DNA of 64,000 nucleotides from Streptomyces sp. NBC_01754 (GTDB taxonomy: Bacteria; Actinomycetota; Actinomycetes; Streptomycetales; Streptomycetaceae), in contig NZ_CP109132.1 of the NCBI RefSeq assembly GCF_035918015.1, positions 6,510,001 through 6,574,000 of the forward strand, written 5' to 3'. How positions within the stretch are numbered: position 1 is the stretch's first letter; every line of letters starts with the position of its first letter. Below the pieces are notes generated by a model. That model was given only the letters and a program-made list of their open reading frames with translations, did not search any database and had not been told where the DNA came from. Positions 33,675-42,691 of the stretch are shown piece after piece. The position numbers were made by a program, and so were the translations under genes.

Positions 33675-34214
33675 GCCCCGCGCCGTTCCGGACGGCATAT
33701 CCGGGCCGGCCGTCCCGTCCGGCGGATCCGGTCCGCCCGGTACGCGCGGCACGCCGGTCACCCCACCCCCGTACCCCGGCTCGCACGGCCGGGAACCGCC
33801 CACCCCGGCTCGCCCCACCGCGTTCCGCCGCACCACGTTCCACGCCACACCGGGGCACACGCCCCCGGCTCGTACGGCCCGGAACCGCTCCACCCGGCTC
33901 GCCCCACCCCGGCTCGCACCGCCCCCGGACCGCACGGCCCGGCTCGTCCCACCTCCGGCTCACACGGCCGGCCGGCTTCACCCCGGCTCACACGGCCGGC
34001 CCGTCCCACCTCCGGCTCGCACGGCCCAGGCCCCCACCGGCCCCGGCTCGCAGCCCCCGGCTCACACCACACACCGGATCGGCCCGCGCCGTACCTCCGG
34101 CAGCACGCGGAACCGGCTTCCGCCTGTCTCGTTCCACCCGGGCGCTTTCCCCCCCACCCCGGCCCTCTCCTCCTCTCGTTCCGGTGTTCTCCGGACTGTC
34201 GAAAGGTGCCACTG
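33675..34214. repeat. Intergenic region with degenerate CCGGCTCRCACGGCC repeats
   Basis: Between about 33770 and 34075 there are about ten imperfect copies of a CCCGGCTCGCACGGCC-like unit (variants CGTACGG, CACACGG, CCCACC), unevenly spaced. The frame 33667-34215 reads as Pro/Arg/Thr-rich low-complexity sequence with no codon bias, so I treat it as non-coding. The segment after 34130 is pyrimidine-rich and carries AAAGG (34202-34206), the ribosome binding site for the gene at 34215. Confidence 0.65.
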
Positions 34215-35249
34215 ATGACTCGCATTTCCGCCCGTCCCGGCTCCCTGGCCGCCCTGCTGGCCGTCTCGGTACTCGCCCTGACCGCCTGTGGCGGCGAGTC
34301 CGGTGGCAAGGCGAAGAGCGGCTCGGACTTCGACGCCGCCTACGTGATGTCCGACAACCTCGGCGACAAGGGCTTCAACGACTCCGCCGCGGCGGGCTTC
34401 AAGAAGGCCGAGGCCGAAGGGGTCGGCACCAAGCTGCTCCAGGCCTCGCCGAGCGACCCGCAGACCTGGCGGCAGAACCTCGAAGAGGTGTCGGGCAGCG
34501 GGAAGTACGACTTGATCTTCACCGGCCCCGGCATGCACGACAACCTGGCCGCCGTGGCCCCCCAGCACCCCGACCAGAAGTACGTCTTCTTCGACGACGA
34601 ACTGGACGCGCCGAACGTCCTCTCGGTGCGCTACGCCCAGAACGAGGGTTCCTACCTGGCCGGTATCCTTGCCGCGACCGCCTCCAAGGACACCAAGTCC
34701 TTCCCGCTCTCCAAGAACACCGACAAGGTCGGCGTGGTGGCCGGGCAGGACATCCCCGGCATCCAGGACTTCATCGTCGGCTTCAAGCAGGGCGTGGCCC
34801 AGGTCGACCCCGCCATGAAGGTGCAGGTCTCCTTCGTCGGGAACTTCAACGACGCCCAGAAGGCGTACGACCTGACCAAGACGATGTACCAGGGCGGCAC
34901 CGACGTCGTGTACAACGTCTCCGGGCCGGCCGGCCTCGGCATCCTGAAGGCCGCCGCGGACACCGGCCACTACGCGATCGGCGTCGACTCCGACCAGAAC
35001 TCCCTGTACCCGAAGAACGTCCTGGCCTCGATGCTCAAGCAGATCGGCACGTCGGTGCACGCCTCGATCAACCAGGCCAAGGACGGCGAGATCGAGTACG
35101 GCAAGACCGTGCTCTACGGCCTCGACAACGACGGTGTCGACCTCGTCTACAACGACGACCTGGTGCCGGACAGCGCCAAGAAGGCCGTCGGCGACGCCCG
35201 TGAAGACGTGGTCGACGGCAAGGTGAAGGTCACCTCCGTCCTGAAGTGA
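34215..35249 (+). CDS. BMP-family nucleoside-binding lipoprotein
   Basis: The protein has 344 residues from the ATG at 34215 (AAAGG eight bases upstream). The lipoprotein signal ends LALTACGG, so the protein is lipid-anchored outside. The mature part is a BMP/PnrA-like domain: DAAYVMSDNLGDKGFNDSAAAGF, then YDLIFTGPGMHDNLAAVA, then VGVVAGQDIPGIQDFIVGF and AIGVDSDQNSLYP. These proteins bind purine or other nucleosides for the ABC importer encoded next. An intercistronic hairpin (35285-35318) may keep this gene expressed above the others. Confidence 0.92.
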   Translation: MTRISARPGSLAALLAVSVLALTACGGESGGKAKSGSDFDAAYVMSDNLGDKGFNDSAAAGFKKAEAEGVGTKLLQASPSDPQTWRQNLEEVSGSGKYDLIFTGPGMHDNLAAVAPQHPDQKYVFFDDELDAPNVLSVRYAQNEGSYLAGILAATASKDTKSFPLSKNTDKVGVVAGQDIPGIQDFIVGFKQGVAQVDPAMKVQVSFVGNFNDAQKAYDLTKTMYQGGTDVVYNVSGPAGLGILKAAADTGHYAIGVDSDQNSLYPKNVLASMLKQIGTSVHASINQAKDGEIEYGKTVLYGLDNDGVDLVYNDDLVPDSAKKAVGDAREDVVDGKVKVTSVLK

Positions 35250-35284
35250 TCTCCCGCGACCCCTGGACGAAAGACGCCTCCAGG

Positions 35285-35318
35285 CGGCCTGGGCGGGGCA
35301 GCCCCCCCTCCCAGGCCG
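35285..35318. terminator. Intercistronic hairpin (attenuator) after the binding-protein gene
   Basis: CGGCCTGGG (35285-35293) pairs with CCCAGGCCG (35310-35318) around a 16-base loop. It lies between the BMP gene and its ATPase gene, a usual place for partial terminators that raise binding-protein stoichiometry. Confidence 0.6.
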
Positions 35319-35337
35319 ACCCGGCGGAAGGAACCAC

Positions 35338-36963
35338 ATGGACAGCACGACCACCGGAGCCCCCGTGCTCCGACTGCGGGGAATCCGCAAGACGTTCGGC
35401 CCCAAGGTCGCCATCGACTCGATGGACCTGGAAGTCACGGCCGGTGAGGTGCACGCGCTGTGCGGTGAGAACGGCGCGGGCAAGTCCACCCTGATGAACA
35501 TCCTCGTCGGCATCCACCAGCCCGACTCCGGCGAGATCACCGTGCGTGGCCGGCCGGAGCGGATCGACGGGCCCGGCGGAGCCTCCCGGCTCGGCATCGG
35601 CATGGTGCACCAGCACTTCACGCTGGTGCCCTCGATGACCGTCGCCGAGAACATCTACCTCGGCCGCCAGCCCCGCCGCTGGGGACTGCTGGCCGACCGC
35701 CGCGCCATGCGCCGAGCCGCCGGCGAGCTGCTGGAACGTTACGGCTTTCCGCTCGACCCCGACCAGAAGGTGAGCGAGCTGACGGTCGGCCAGCGCCAGC
35801 GGGTCGAGATCGTCAAGGCCCTGGCCTTCGACGCGGAGATCCTGATCCTCGACGAGCCGACCGCGGTACTCACCCCGGCCGAGGTCGACGAACTGATGGA
35901 CGTCATCGCCGGGCTGCGCGAACGCGGCCGCACGGTGCTGTTCATCACCCACAAACTGCGCGAGGTCAAGGCGGTCGCCGACCGGGTCACCGTCATCCGG
36001 CACGGTCTCAGCGTCGGCACCCGCGACACCGAAGGACTGGCCGAATCGGAGATCGCCGGACTGATGGTCGGGCGCTCCGTCTTCATGGCCGATCGCAGGC
36101 AGACCACCGCGGGCGCCTTCGACAGCGCACCCGCGCTGCTCGAACTCGACGCCGTCAGCTGCGAGAACGCCGAAGGGCGACGCACCCTGGACGAGGTCGC
36201 CCTCACCATCCGGCCCGGTGAGATCCTGGGCATCGCGGGAGTCGAGGGCAACGGTCAGACGGAACTGGCCGAGGCGGTCACCGGGCTGCGCCGGGTCACC
36301 GGCGGCCGGGTCCTCCTCGACGGCCGGGACCTCACCTCGGCGACTCCCCGTGAGCGCCGCGAGGCCGGTACCGCCTTCATCCCCGAGGACCGGCTCGACC
36401 GCGGACTGAGCCCCGAGATGTCGGTGGCCGAGAACCTCGGGGCCTCCAACTACCGCCGGGCCGGGCTCGTCCGGCGCGGCATGGTCTCGCAGAGCGCCCT
36501 GCGTGAGTTCGCGAGCGGCCGGATCACGGAGTTCGACATCCGGGGCGCCCAGGCGGACACCCCGGTGGGCACCCTGTCCGGCGGCAACATGCAGAAGGTC
36601 GTGGTGGCCCGGGAACTCGCCCGGGAACCCGGTCTGCTGGTGGTCGCCCAGCCCACCCGGGGCGTCGACATCGGGGCCAGCGAGTTCGTGCACCGTCAGA
36701 TCCTCGCCGCCGCCGGCCGCGGTACCGCCGTCCTGCTCATCTCCTCCGAGCTGAGCGAGGTGCTGGCCCTCTCGGACCGCATCGGCGTCATGCTCCAGGG
36801 CCGGCTGGTCGAGGTGATGGACACGGCGGAGGCCACCGAGACCCGCCTCGGACTCGCCATGAGCGGCGCGGCCGGCGACGGCGCCGGCGGGTCCGGTATG
36901 GACGGTCCCGGCGGCACCACGTCCCACGCGGGTACGGGAACCGAGCGGAAGGCGGCGTCATGA
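35338..36963 (+). CDS. Nucleoside ABC transporter ATP-binding protein (two ABC domains)
   Basis: A 541-residue protein with tandem ABC domains, as in YufO/RbsA. Domain 1 (residues 10-250) has Walker A GENGAGKST, signature-like TVGQRQRVEI, Walker B LILDEPTAVLTP and His in FITHKLREV. Domain 2 (260-510) has a degenerate Walker A (GVEGNGQTE) and the signature LSGGNMQKVVVARELA. The degenerate second site is normal for this family. The C-terminal 30 residues are Gly-rich. The stop overlaps the following permease start by four bases. Confidence 0.93.
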   Translation: MDSTTTGAPVLRLRGIRKTFGPKVAIDSMDLEVTAGEVHALCGENGAGKSTLMNILVGIHQPDSGEITVRGRPERIDGPGGASRLGIGMVHQHFTLVPSMTVAENIYLGRQPRRWGLLADRRAMRRAAGELLERYGFPLDPDQKVSELTVGQRQRVEIVKALAFDAEILILDEPTAVLTPAEVDELMDVIAGLRERGRTVLFITHKLREVKAVADRVTVIRHGLSVGTRDTEGLAESEIAGLMVGRSVFMADRRQTTAGAFDSAPALLELDAVSCENAEGRRTLDEVALTIRPGEILGIAGVEGNGQTELAEAVTGLRRVTGGRVLLDGRDLTSATPRERREAGTAFIPEDRLDRGLSPEMSVAENLGASNYRRAGLVRRGMVSQSALREFASGRITEFDIRGAQADTPVGTLSGGNMQKVVVARELAREPGLLVVAQPTRGVDIGASEFVHRQILAAAGRGTAVLLISSELSEVLALSDRIGVMLQGRLVEVMDTAEATETRLGLAMSGAAGDGAGGSGMDGPGGTTSHAGTGTERKAAS

Positions 36964-38096
36964 CGACGACTCCCACCACCAGCACGACCGGCCCCGGCAT
37001 CACGCCGGAGGCCCCCGGCCCCGGCGGCCCGGCCGAGCAGTCCGCGTCCGCGCGCAAGATCCGCGAGATCTGGGCCTCGGTGCGCAAGCCGCTGTTCTCC
37101 GTGGCGCTGACCCTGGTCCTCGGCTTCGGAGTCGTCCTGCTCGTCTCCGACCAGCCGCTCCACGCCTACGAGCAACTGTTCGTCGCGAACTTCTCCACCC
37201 CCGCCAACTTCGGCAACCTGCTGATGCGTTCGGCGCCCCTGCTGCTGATCGCCCTCGGTATCGTCTTCTCCTTCCGGGCCGGTGTCTTCAACGTCGGTGG
37301 CGAAGGACAGCTCTACGTCGGCGCGGTCTCCGCCGCCGCGACCGGACTGGCCCTGCCCGGCCTGCCCGGCCCCCTGCTGATCGTGACCTGCATGGCCGCG
37401 GGCATCGTGGCGGGCGCGCTGCTCGCCTGGATCCCCGCGGTACTCAAAGTCACCTGGGGCGTCGACGAGGTCGTCATCACCCTGATGCTGAACTTCATCG
37501 CGATCCTGTTCACCAGCTACCTCGTGGCCAACCCGCTGCGCGACCCCGAGGCGTACGGCGCCACCAGCCGCATGCTGCCCGAACAGTCCTGGCTCCCCGC
37601 GATCCCCGGACTGCCCACCGGAAACATCGGCTTCGTGATCGCCCTCCTGCTGGTACCGGCCGCCTGGCTGCTGCTCTTCCGCACCGTATGGGGCGCCGAC
37701 CTGCGCGCCGCCGGCACCAACCTCCGGTTCGCCGAGACGGTCGGCGTACGGGGCCGCCGGGAGATCATCCTGTCGATGCTGCTCTCCGGTGCCCTGGCCG
37801 GCCTGGCCGGCGCGGTGTACGTGCTCGGCACCGGGCACCGCTTCGAGCAGAACTTCTCCCCGGAGTTCGGCCTGATCGCGCTCACCGTCGCCCTGCTCGC
37901 CCGGCTGCACCCCGTCGGCGTCCTGCTCACCAGTCTGTTCTACGCGGCCATGCTCAACGGCGCCGCCTACATGCAGATCGCCACGAACGTCCCGCGTTCA
38001 CTCGTCAGCCTGCTGACCGGCCTGCTGGTCCTGCTCATGACGGTCGAGGTACGGCGCAGGCGCCGCCGCGGCCGGTCCAAGGAGGTTTCCGCATGA
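36960..38096 (+). CDS. Nucleoside ABC transporter permease, subunit 1
   Basis: A 378-residue BPD_transp_2 family membrane protein (YufP-like). A hydrophilic Thr/Pro/Gly-rich N terminus of about 40 residues precedes about nine hydrophobic segments. Family hallmarks are LGIVFSFRAGVFNVGGEGQLYVGA and, in the coupling region, RAAGTNLRFAETVGVRGRREII. It overlaps its neighbours by four bases on both sides. Confidence 0.92.
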   Translation: MTTTPTTSTTGPGITPEAPGPGGPAEQSASARKIREIWASVRKPLFSVALTLVLGFGVVLLVSDQPLHAYEQLFVANFSTPANFGNLLMRSAPLLLIALGIVFSFRAGVFNVGGEGQLYVGAVSAAATGLALPGLPGPLLIVTCMAAGIVAGALLAWIPAVLKVTWGVDEVVITLMLNFIAILFTSYLVANPLRDPEAYGATSRMLPEQSWLPAIPGLPTGNIGFVIALLLVPAAWLLLFRTVWGADLRAAGTNLRFAETVGVRGRREIILSMLLSGALAGLAGAVYVLGTGHRFEQNFSPEFGLIALTVALLARLHPVGVLLTSLFYAAMLNGAAYMQIATNVPRSLVSLLTGLLVLLMTVEVRRRRRRGRSKEVSA

Positions 38097-39028
38097 GCGG
38101 CTTCACCAGTGCCGTGCTGATCCAGACCGTGCCGGTGCTCCTCGCGGCCCTCGCCGCGATGTTCACCCAGCAGGCCAGGATCCTCAACGTGGCCGTCGAG
38201 GGCATGATGCTGATGGCGGCGTTCGTCGCCATCGCGGTCGGCCAGATCACCGGAAGCGTCGGCATCGCCGTCCTCGCGGCGGTCGGCGCCGGGGTCCTGA
38301 TGTCCCTGCTGTTCGGAATCTTCACCCTGCGGCTCAACGCCAACCCGCTCGTCGCCGGTCTCGGCATCAACCTGCTCGCCGGCGGTGTCACGGTCTTCCT
38401 GCTGGAACGCGTCTACGAGAACCCAGGCGGCCTGCGCCCCGACCGGTTCCCCGAACTGTGGAGCGTCTCCGGCGACTGGCTGCGGGCCATCCCCTTCATC
38501 GGTCCCGCCCTCGACGGCCAGAGCGTGATCGTCCTGCTCGCCTTCGCTCTCGTACCGCTGTCCTGGCTGCTGCTCTACCGCACGCCGATCGGCTACGCGA
38601 TGCGCGCCTCCGGAGAGGACGAGAACGCGGCCCGCGCCGCCGGTATCAGCGTGCCGAGGGCCCGGATGACGGCGGTCCTCCTGAGCGGTCTGCTGGGCGG
38701 GCTCGCCGGGGCGCAGCTGTCCATGGCCGCCCTGCACTTCTTCCTTCCGGACATGACCAGCGGCCGGGGCTTCCTCGGACTGGCGGCCATGCTCTTCGGC
38801 GGCGCGACCCCGGCCGGCTCGCTCGGAGCCTCGACGCTGTTCGGGGTGGCCGGCGCGGCGGGCGACCGTCTCCAGGGCGGGGCCATCCCCAACCAGCTGG
38901 TGCTCGCCGTCCCTTACATCGCGGCGATCCTGGCGCTCACCGCGTCGCGGATGGGGCTCTTCCGCAAGATCCGTACCGCCCGCGAGAACCGTACCGCCAG
39001 GAAGGCGGCCGGCACCGTCGCAGCCTGA
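38093..39028 (+). CDS. Nucleoside ABC transporter permease, subunit 2
   Basis: The protein has 311 residues from the ATG at 38093, with AAGGAGG seven bases upstream. YufQ-like BPD_transp_2 permease with about eight hydrophobic segments. Signature parts are FTQQARILNVAVEGMMLM, AMRASGEDENAARAAGISV and MTSGRGFLGLAAMLFGGATP. With subunit 1 and the ATPase it completes a BMP-type importer. A long hairpin follows before the nucleoside hydrolase gene. Confidence 0.92.
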   Translation: MSGFTSAVLIQTVPVLLAALAAMFTQQARILNVAVEGMMLMAAFVAIAVGQITGSVGIAVLAAVGAGVLMSLLFGIFTLRLNANPLVAGLGINLLAGGVTVFLLERVYENPGGLRPDRFPELWSVSGDWLRAIPFIGPALDGQSVIVLLAFALVPLSWLLLYRTPIGYAMRASGEDENAARAAGISVPRARMTAVLLSGLLGGLAGAQLSMAALHFFLPDMTSGRGFLGLAAMLFGGATPAGSLGASTLFGVAGAAGDRLQGGAIPNQLVLAVPYIAAILALTASRMGLFRKIRTARENRTARKAAGTVAA

Positions 39029-39063
39029 TCCACCCCGCTTCCCTCCCAGCGGCCGTCCCGACC

Positions 39064-39101
39064 CGGCGGCGCGCCGGAACCTGACCTCCGGCGCGCCGCC
39101 G
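39064..39101. terminator. Strong hairpin between importer and catabolic genes
   Basis: A perfect 15-bp repeat, CGGCGGCGCGCCGGA (39064-39078) and TCCGGCGCGCCGCCG (39087-39101), with an 8-base loop. It may terminate or attenuate the importer transcript, or stabilise its 3' end after processing; no separate promoter for the downstream genes was evident. Confidence 0.7.
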
Positions 39102-39122
39102 CCCAGAAAGGCACCACCCGCC

Positions 39123-40070
39123 ATGGCCCTTCCCCTCCTGTACGACTGCGATCCCGGCAACGACACCGCGCTGGCCATCCTCGCCGCCGCGGGCCACCCC
39201 GGAATCGACCTGCTCGCCGTCACCACGCTGGCCGGCCACCTGCCCGCCGCGCAGACCGCGCACAACGCCGCCGTGGCACTGCACGCCGCCGGAGCCGTCG
39301 GCGTCCCCGTCGCCCGGGGCAGCGAACTGCCCCTCGTCCGCGACCAGGTGCTCGCCGGGGTCCTCGACCTCGACGGCGGCCTGGACCGCCTCCGCGACGA
39401 CCTCCCGGCCCTCGGCCCCGACCCACGCCACTCCGTCGACCTGATCATCGACACGGCAAGGGAGAACCCCGGACTGACCGTCGTCACCACCGGCCCCCTC
39501 ACCAACATCGCGTCCGCGCTGCGCCGGGACCCCGCCACCGGGCGGAACATCGGCCGGATCATCAGCCTCGGCGGCGCCTGGGGCCTGGGCGGCAAGACCG
39601 CGGCCGCCGAGTTCAACGTCTGGTGCGACCCCGAGGCCGCCGCCGTCGTGCTCGGCGGCGAGGTACCCGTCACACTGCTGCCGGTCGAGGCCACCGGCGC
39701 CGTCCCCGTGGACGACGCCCTCACCGAGCGGATCGCCGCCGGCCCCGCCGCCTGCGTGCCGCTCGCCTCGGAACTGCTCGCCTCGATGCGCCGGGTCCAC
39801 CGCCCCGGCCCGTTCGGACCCGTCCCCGTACCGCTGCACGACCCCTGCGCCGTGCTCTACGCCGCCGACCCGTCGCTGGGCGAGACGCGCACCGTGCGCG
39901 TCGACGTCGAACTCGACGGCCGGCACACGTACGGCCGTACGGTCATCGACCTCGGCGGGCGCTCCACGCTCCAGGCCCGCACCGGAGTCGTCGTCCGGCT
40001 GGACACAGCCCGGACGCACGCGGCCCTCGCCGACGCACTGGCCCGGCTGCCCGCCCCGGCCGCCGCCTGA
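39123..40070 (+). CDS. Nucleoside hydrolase family protein (variant metal motif)
   Basis: A 315-residue inosine-uridine nucleoside hydrolase fold enzyme that cleaves N-glycosidic bonds of (deoxy)ribonucleosides. The N-terminal calcium site is DCDPGNDTALAIL. The family consensus is DxDxxxDD, so the last Asp is Thr here. Other hallmarks are GPLTNIASAL, the Met-less IISLGGAWG and EFNVWCDPEAAAVV. The C-terminal active-site segment PVPLHDPCAVLYA has the His-Asp pair. Placed directly after the nucleoside importer, so it likely cleaves the imported compound. The Thr change may alter metal binding or substrate. Confidence 0.88.
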   Translation: MALPLLYDCDPGNDTALAILAAAGHPGIDLLAVTTLAGHLPAAQTAHNAAVALHAAGAVGVPVARGSELPLVRDQVLAGVLDLDGGLDRLRDDLPALGPDPRHSVDLIIDTARENPGLTVVTTGPLTNIASALRRDPATGRNIGRIISLGGAWGLGGKTAAAEFNVWCDPEAAAVVLGGEVPVTLLPVEATGAVPVDDALTERIAAGPAACVPLASELLASMRRVHRPGPFGPVPVPLHDPCAVLYAADPSLGETRTVRVDVELDGRHTYGRTVIDLGGRSTLQARTGVVVRLDTARTHAALADALARLPAPAAA

Positions 40071-40134
40071 GCCACCGCACCCCCGACCACCCCGACCCGG
40101 CCGCACCCGGGTCACCCACGAAGGAGCCACCACA

Positions 40135-40893
40135 GTGAGCCGCAAGTCCGTACTGATCGCCGGCGAGTCCTGGACCGTCCACAGCGTCCACCACAAGGGC
40201 TTCGACAGCTTCACCACCACGGAGTACGCCGAGGGCGTCCGCTGGCTGCGCGACGCGCTGGAGGAGGCCGGCTGGGACGTCACCTACCAGCCCGCGCACG
40301 TCGCCGCCACCGACTTCCCCTCCACCACCGAGGAGCTGTCCGCGTACGACTGCGTCATCATCAGTGACGTGGGCGCGAACACGCTGCTGCTGCACCCGGA
40401 GACGTTCACCAGGTCGGTGGCGCGTCCGGACCGGCTCGCGGTGCTCCGCGACTGGGTCCACGACGGCGGTGGACTGATCATGGTCGGCGGATACCTCACC
40501 TTCCAGGGGGTCGACGCCAAGGCCCGCTACGCGGGTACGCCGGTGGAAGAGGCCCTGCCCGTCACGATGCACCCCTACGACGACCGCGCCGAACGCCCGG
40601 CGGGTGTCGTGCCCGAGGTGGAGCTGGCCGACCACCCCTCCATCGCGGGAGTCCCCGCCGAATGGCCGCACCTCCTCGGCTACAACGCCGTCGTCGCCCG
40701 CCCCGAGGCCGACCTGGTGGTCACGGCCGGCGGCGACCCGCTGGTCGCCACCTGGTCCTACGGCAAGGGCCGCTCCGTCGCCTTCACCTCCGACTGCGGC
40801 CCGCACTGGGCCCCGCCGGCCTTCACCGACTGGAAGGGGTACGGCCCGCTGTGGGACGGCATGGTCTCCTGGGCGGCGGGGGCCGGCCGATGA
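40135..40893 (+). CDS. ThuA/glutamine amidotransferase-like protein
   Basis: A 252-residue protein with a GTG start (AAGGAG nine bases upstream). It has a class I amidotransferase-like/ThuA fold: SVLIAGESWTVHSVHHKGFDSF, then AYDCVIISDVGANTLLL, then LRDWVHDGGGLIMVGGYLTFQG and WSYGKGRSVAFTSDCGPHWAP. No nucleophilic Cys in a G-x-C-x-G elbow is visible, so it is probably not a glutaminase. Proteins of this type occur next to sugar and amide catabolic genes. Its role here is unknown; it overlaps the next gene by four bases. Confidence 0.75.
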   Translation: MSRKSVLIAGESWTVHSVHHKGFDSFTTTEYAEGVRWLRDALEEAGWDVTYQPAHVAATDFPSTTEELSAYDCVIISDVGANTLLLHPETFTRSVARPDRLAVLRDWVHDGGGLIMVGGYLTFQGVDAKARYAGTPVEEALPVTMHPYDDRAERPAGVVPEVELADHPSIAGVPAEWPHLLGYNAVVARPEADLVVTAGGDPLVATWSYGKGRSVAFTSDCGPHWAPPAFTDWKGYGPLWDGMVSWAAGAGR

Positions 40894-41687
40894 CGCCCGC
40901 CACCTCCCGGGGACCGGCCCCCGACCCGGCCGCCGTGTGGCTGAACCAGGCGTCCTGGGGCAGGCCCGGCGACCCCCTGGTCGTCTGCCTGCACGGCATC
41001 ACCTCCAACGCCTCCTCCTGGACCGGCGTCGGTCCCCGACTCGCGGAGCTCGGCTTCCACGTCCTGGCACCGGAGCTGCGCGGACACGGCGAGAGCCCCC
41101 GCCCCGTTACCGGCTACGACACCGCCACCCTCCTGGCGGACCTGCGGCGGGTGCTGCCCGCCGCCATGGACGTCCTGGTCGGCCACTCCTTCGGCGGCTA
41201 CCTCGCCCAGGAAGGGGTCCTGCGCGGGATCTTCCGCCCGGGTGCCCTGCTGCTGGAGGACCCCGTCTCGCACCAGCCCGACGCGACGACGCCCACCGCC
41301 ATGCTGGAGTGGGACCGGCTGAACCTGCCCCGGACCGTCGAGGGCACGCTGGAGCTCAACCCCGGCTGGAGCCGCAAGGACGCCGCCGGCAAGATCCTCA
41401 GTCTGGAACAGGTCCACTGGGACGGGGCCCGTGCGGCCTTCGCCGGGAACGCCCCCTGGGACCGGCGCCCCGCGGCGGCCCGGATCGCCGCCCGGCAGCC
41501 CACGGCCTGGCTGCTCCCCGGTACCAGCCGCTTCGTGCCCCCCGAGGACGTGGCGGGGCTCGTCGAGGCCGTGGGGCCGGACTCCGTCGTCACCGTGGAG
41601 AAGGCCGGACACAGCATTCACCGCGACGACCTCGGCGCCTTCACCGCGCTGGTCGAGCGACTGCACCGAAAGGCGGCCGGACGATGA
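40890..41687 (+). CDS. Alpha/beta hydrolase
   Basis: The protein has 265 residues from the ATG at 40890 (ATGA overlap with the upstream stop). Alpha/beta-hydrolase fold: oxyanion segment CLHGITSNASSW, nucleophile elbow VGHSFGGYLAQ (Ser), and catalytic His in VEKAGHSIHRDD. The acid is probably the Asp/Glu near RFVPPEDVAG. It could open a lactone or ester, or hydrolyse a C-C or amide bond. Coupled on both sides with amidotransferase-like and formamidase genes, so it acts in the same pathway. Confidence 0.88.
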   Translation: MTPATSRGPAPDPAAVWLNQASWGRPGDPLVVCLHGITSNASSWTGVGPRLAELGFHVLAPELRGHGESPRPVTGYDTATLLADLRRVLPAAMDVLVGHSFGGYLAQEGVLRGIFRPGALLLEDPVSHQPDATTPTAMLEWDRLNLPRTVEGTLELNPGWSRKDAAGKILSLEQVHWDGARAAFAGNAPWDRRPAAARIAARQPTAWLLPGTSRFVPPEDVAGLVEAVGPDSVVTVEKAGHSIHRDDLGAFTALVERLHRKAAGR

Positions 41688-42691
41688 TCCGAATCGAACC
41701 GGGGCCGGAGGACTACGCCTTCACGGTCGGCGGCCGGCCCGCGTACACGACGGTCCCGCTGTGGGAGGAGTTCCAGGTCTTCACCGAGGACTGCTTCTCC
41801 GGCCGGATCACCGCCGTCACCGACCGGCCCCGTGAGGTCGCGCCCTTTCCCCGGGTCAACCCGCTCACCGGCCCGGTGGAGCTGTCCGGGGTGCGCGGCG
41901 GCGACATCGTCGCCGTGCACCTGGCCGCACTGGAACCGGCCCGCACCTGGGCCGTGTCCACCCTCTCCCCGGGCTTCGGAGCCCTGTCCGGCACCCGTGG
42001 CAACCCCAACCTCCAGCCGGAGACCGGGGAACGCGTCTGGATCTGGCGGACCGACCCGGCGTCCGGCACGGTGGCGACCACGACCGAGGACGGGCGGCGC
42101 ATCGAGGTACCCCTGCGCCCCTTCCACGGCACCGTCGCCGTCGCCCCCGCGCACGGCGAGGTCCGCACCAGCGCCGTGCCCGACGCCTACGGCGGGAACC
42201 TCGACGTCCCCGCCGTGGCCGCCGGTGCCACCCTCTACCTGAAGGCCAACACGGACGGCGCGATGCTCAGCATCGGTGACGGCCACTACGCCCAGGGAGA
42301 CGGCGAGTTCGCCGGTACGGCGGTCGAGGGCGCGATGCGCACCCGGCTGCGGGCCGGGGTGCTCGACGCCGCGCACCCGGACGCCGGGGGTTTCGACTGG
42401 CCCCGGCTGGAGACCGACGACGAGATCATCGCCGTCGGCTGCGGCCGGCCGCTGGAGGAGGCCGTGCGCGTCGCCCTGAACACACTCGTGCACTGGGTCG
42501 CCTCGGCCTGCGGGCTTCCCCGGGCCGACGCCTACCAACTGGTGTCCCAGGGCTGCACGACCCGGCTCGGGAACCTGGTGAACCCGTCGTACACGGTGAC
42601 CGTCGCCCTCCCCAAGACACTGCTGCCCGGCGCACCCCGGCTGATGTCGGGCCTGCACGAGCGGCTTCGCGACCCGGAGGAGGACCGATGA
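41684..42691 (+). CDS. Acetamidase/formamidase family protein
   Basis: A 335-residue member of the FmdA_AmdA family, which hydrolyses formamide, acetamide or other short amides to acid and ammonia. Typical parts are GDIVAVHLAALEP (with a metal-binding type His), YGGNLDVPAVAAGATLYL, GDGHYAQGDGEFAGTAVE and SQGCTTRLGNLVNPSYTV. The stop and start overlaps (ATGA) with both neighbours show it is in the middle of one transcription unit. It probably releases ammonia from an open-chain amide made upstream. Confidence 0.9.
   Translation: MIRIEPGPEDYAFTVGGRPAYTTVPLWEEFQVFTEDCFSGRITAVTDRPREVAPFPRVNPLTGPVELSGVRGGDIVAVHLAALEPARTWAVSTLSPGFGALSGTRGNPNLQPETGERVWIWRTDPASGTVATTTEDGRRIEVPLRPFHGTVAVAPAHGEVRTSAVPDAYGGNLDVPAVAAGATLYLKANTDGAMLSIGDGHYAQGDGEFAGTAVEGAMRTRLRAGVLDAAHPDAGGFDWPRLETDDEIIAVGCGRPLEEAVRVALNTLVHWVASACGLPRADAYQLVSQGCTTRLGNLVNPSYTVTVALPKTLLPGAPRLMSGLHERLRDPEEDR

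Noticed and set aside
33667-34215. 183-codon proline/arginine-rich open frame overlapping the end of the LacI gene
   Set aside because: Composition follows the underlying short DNA repeats, there is no ribosome binding site and all frames look equally low-complexity, so treated as non-coding.
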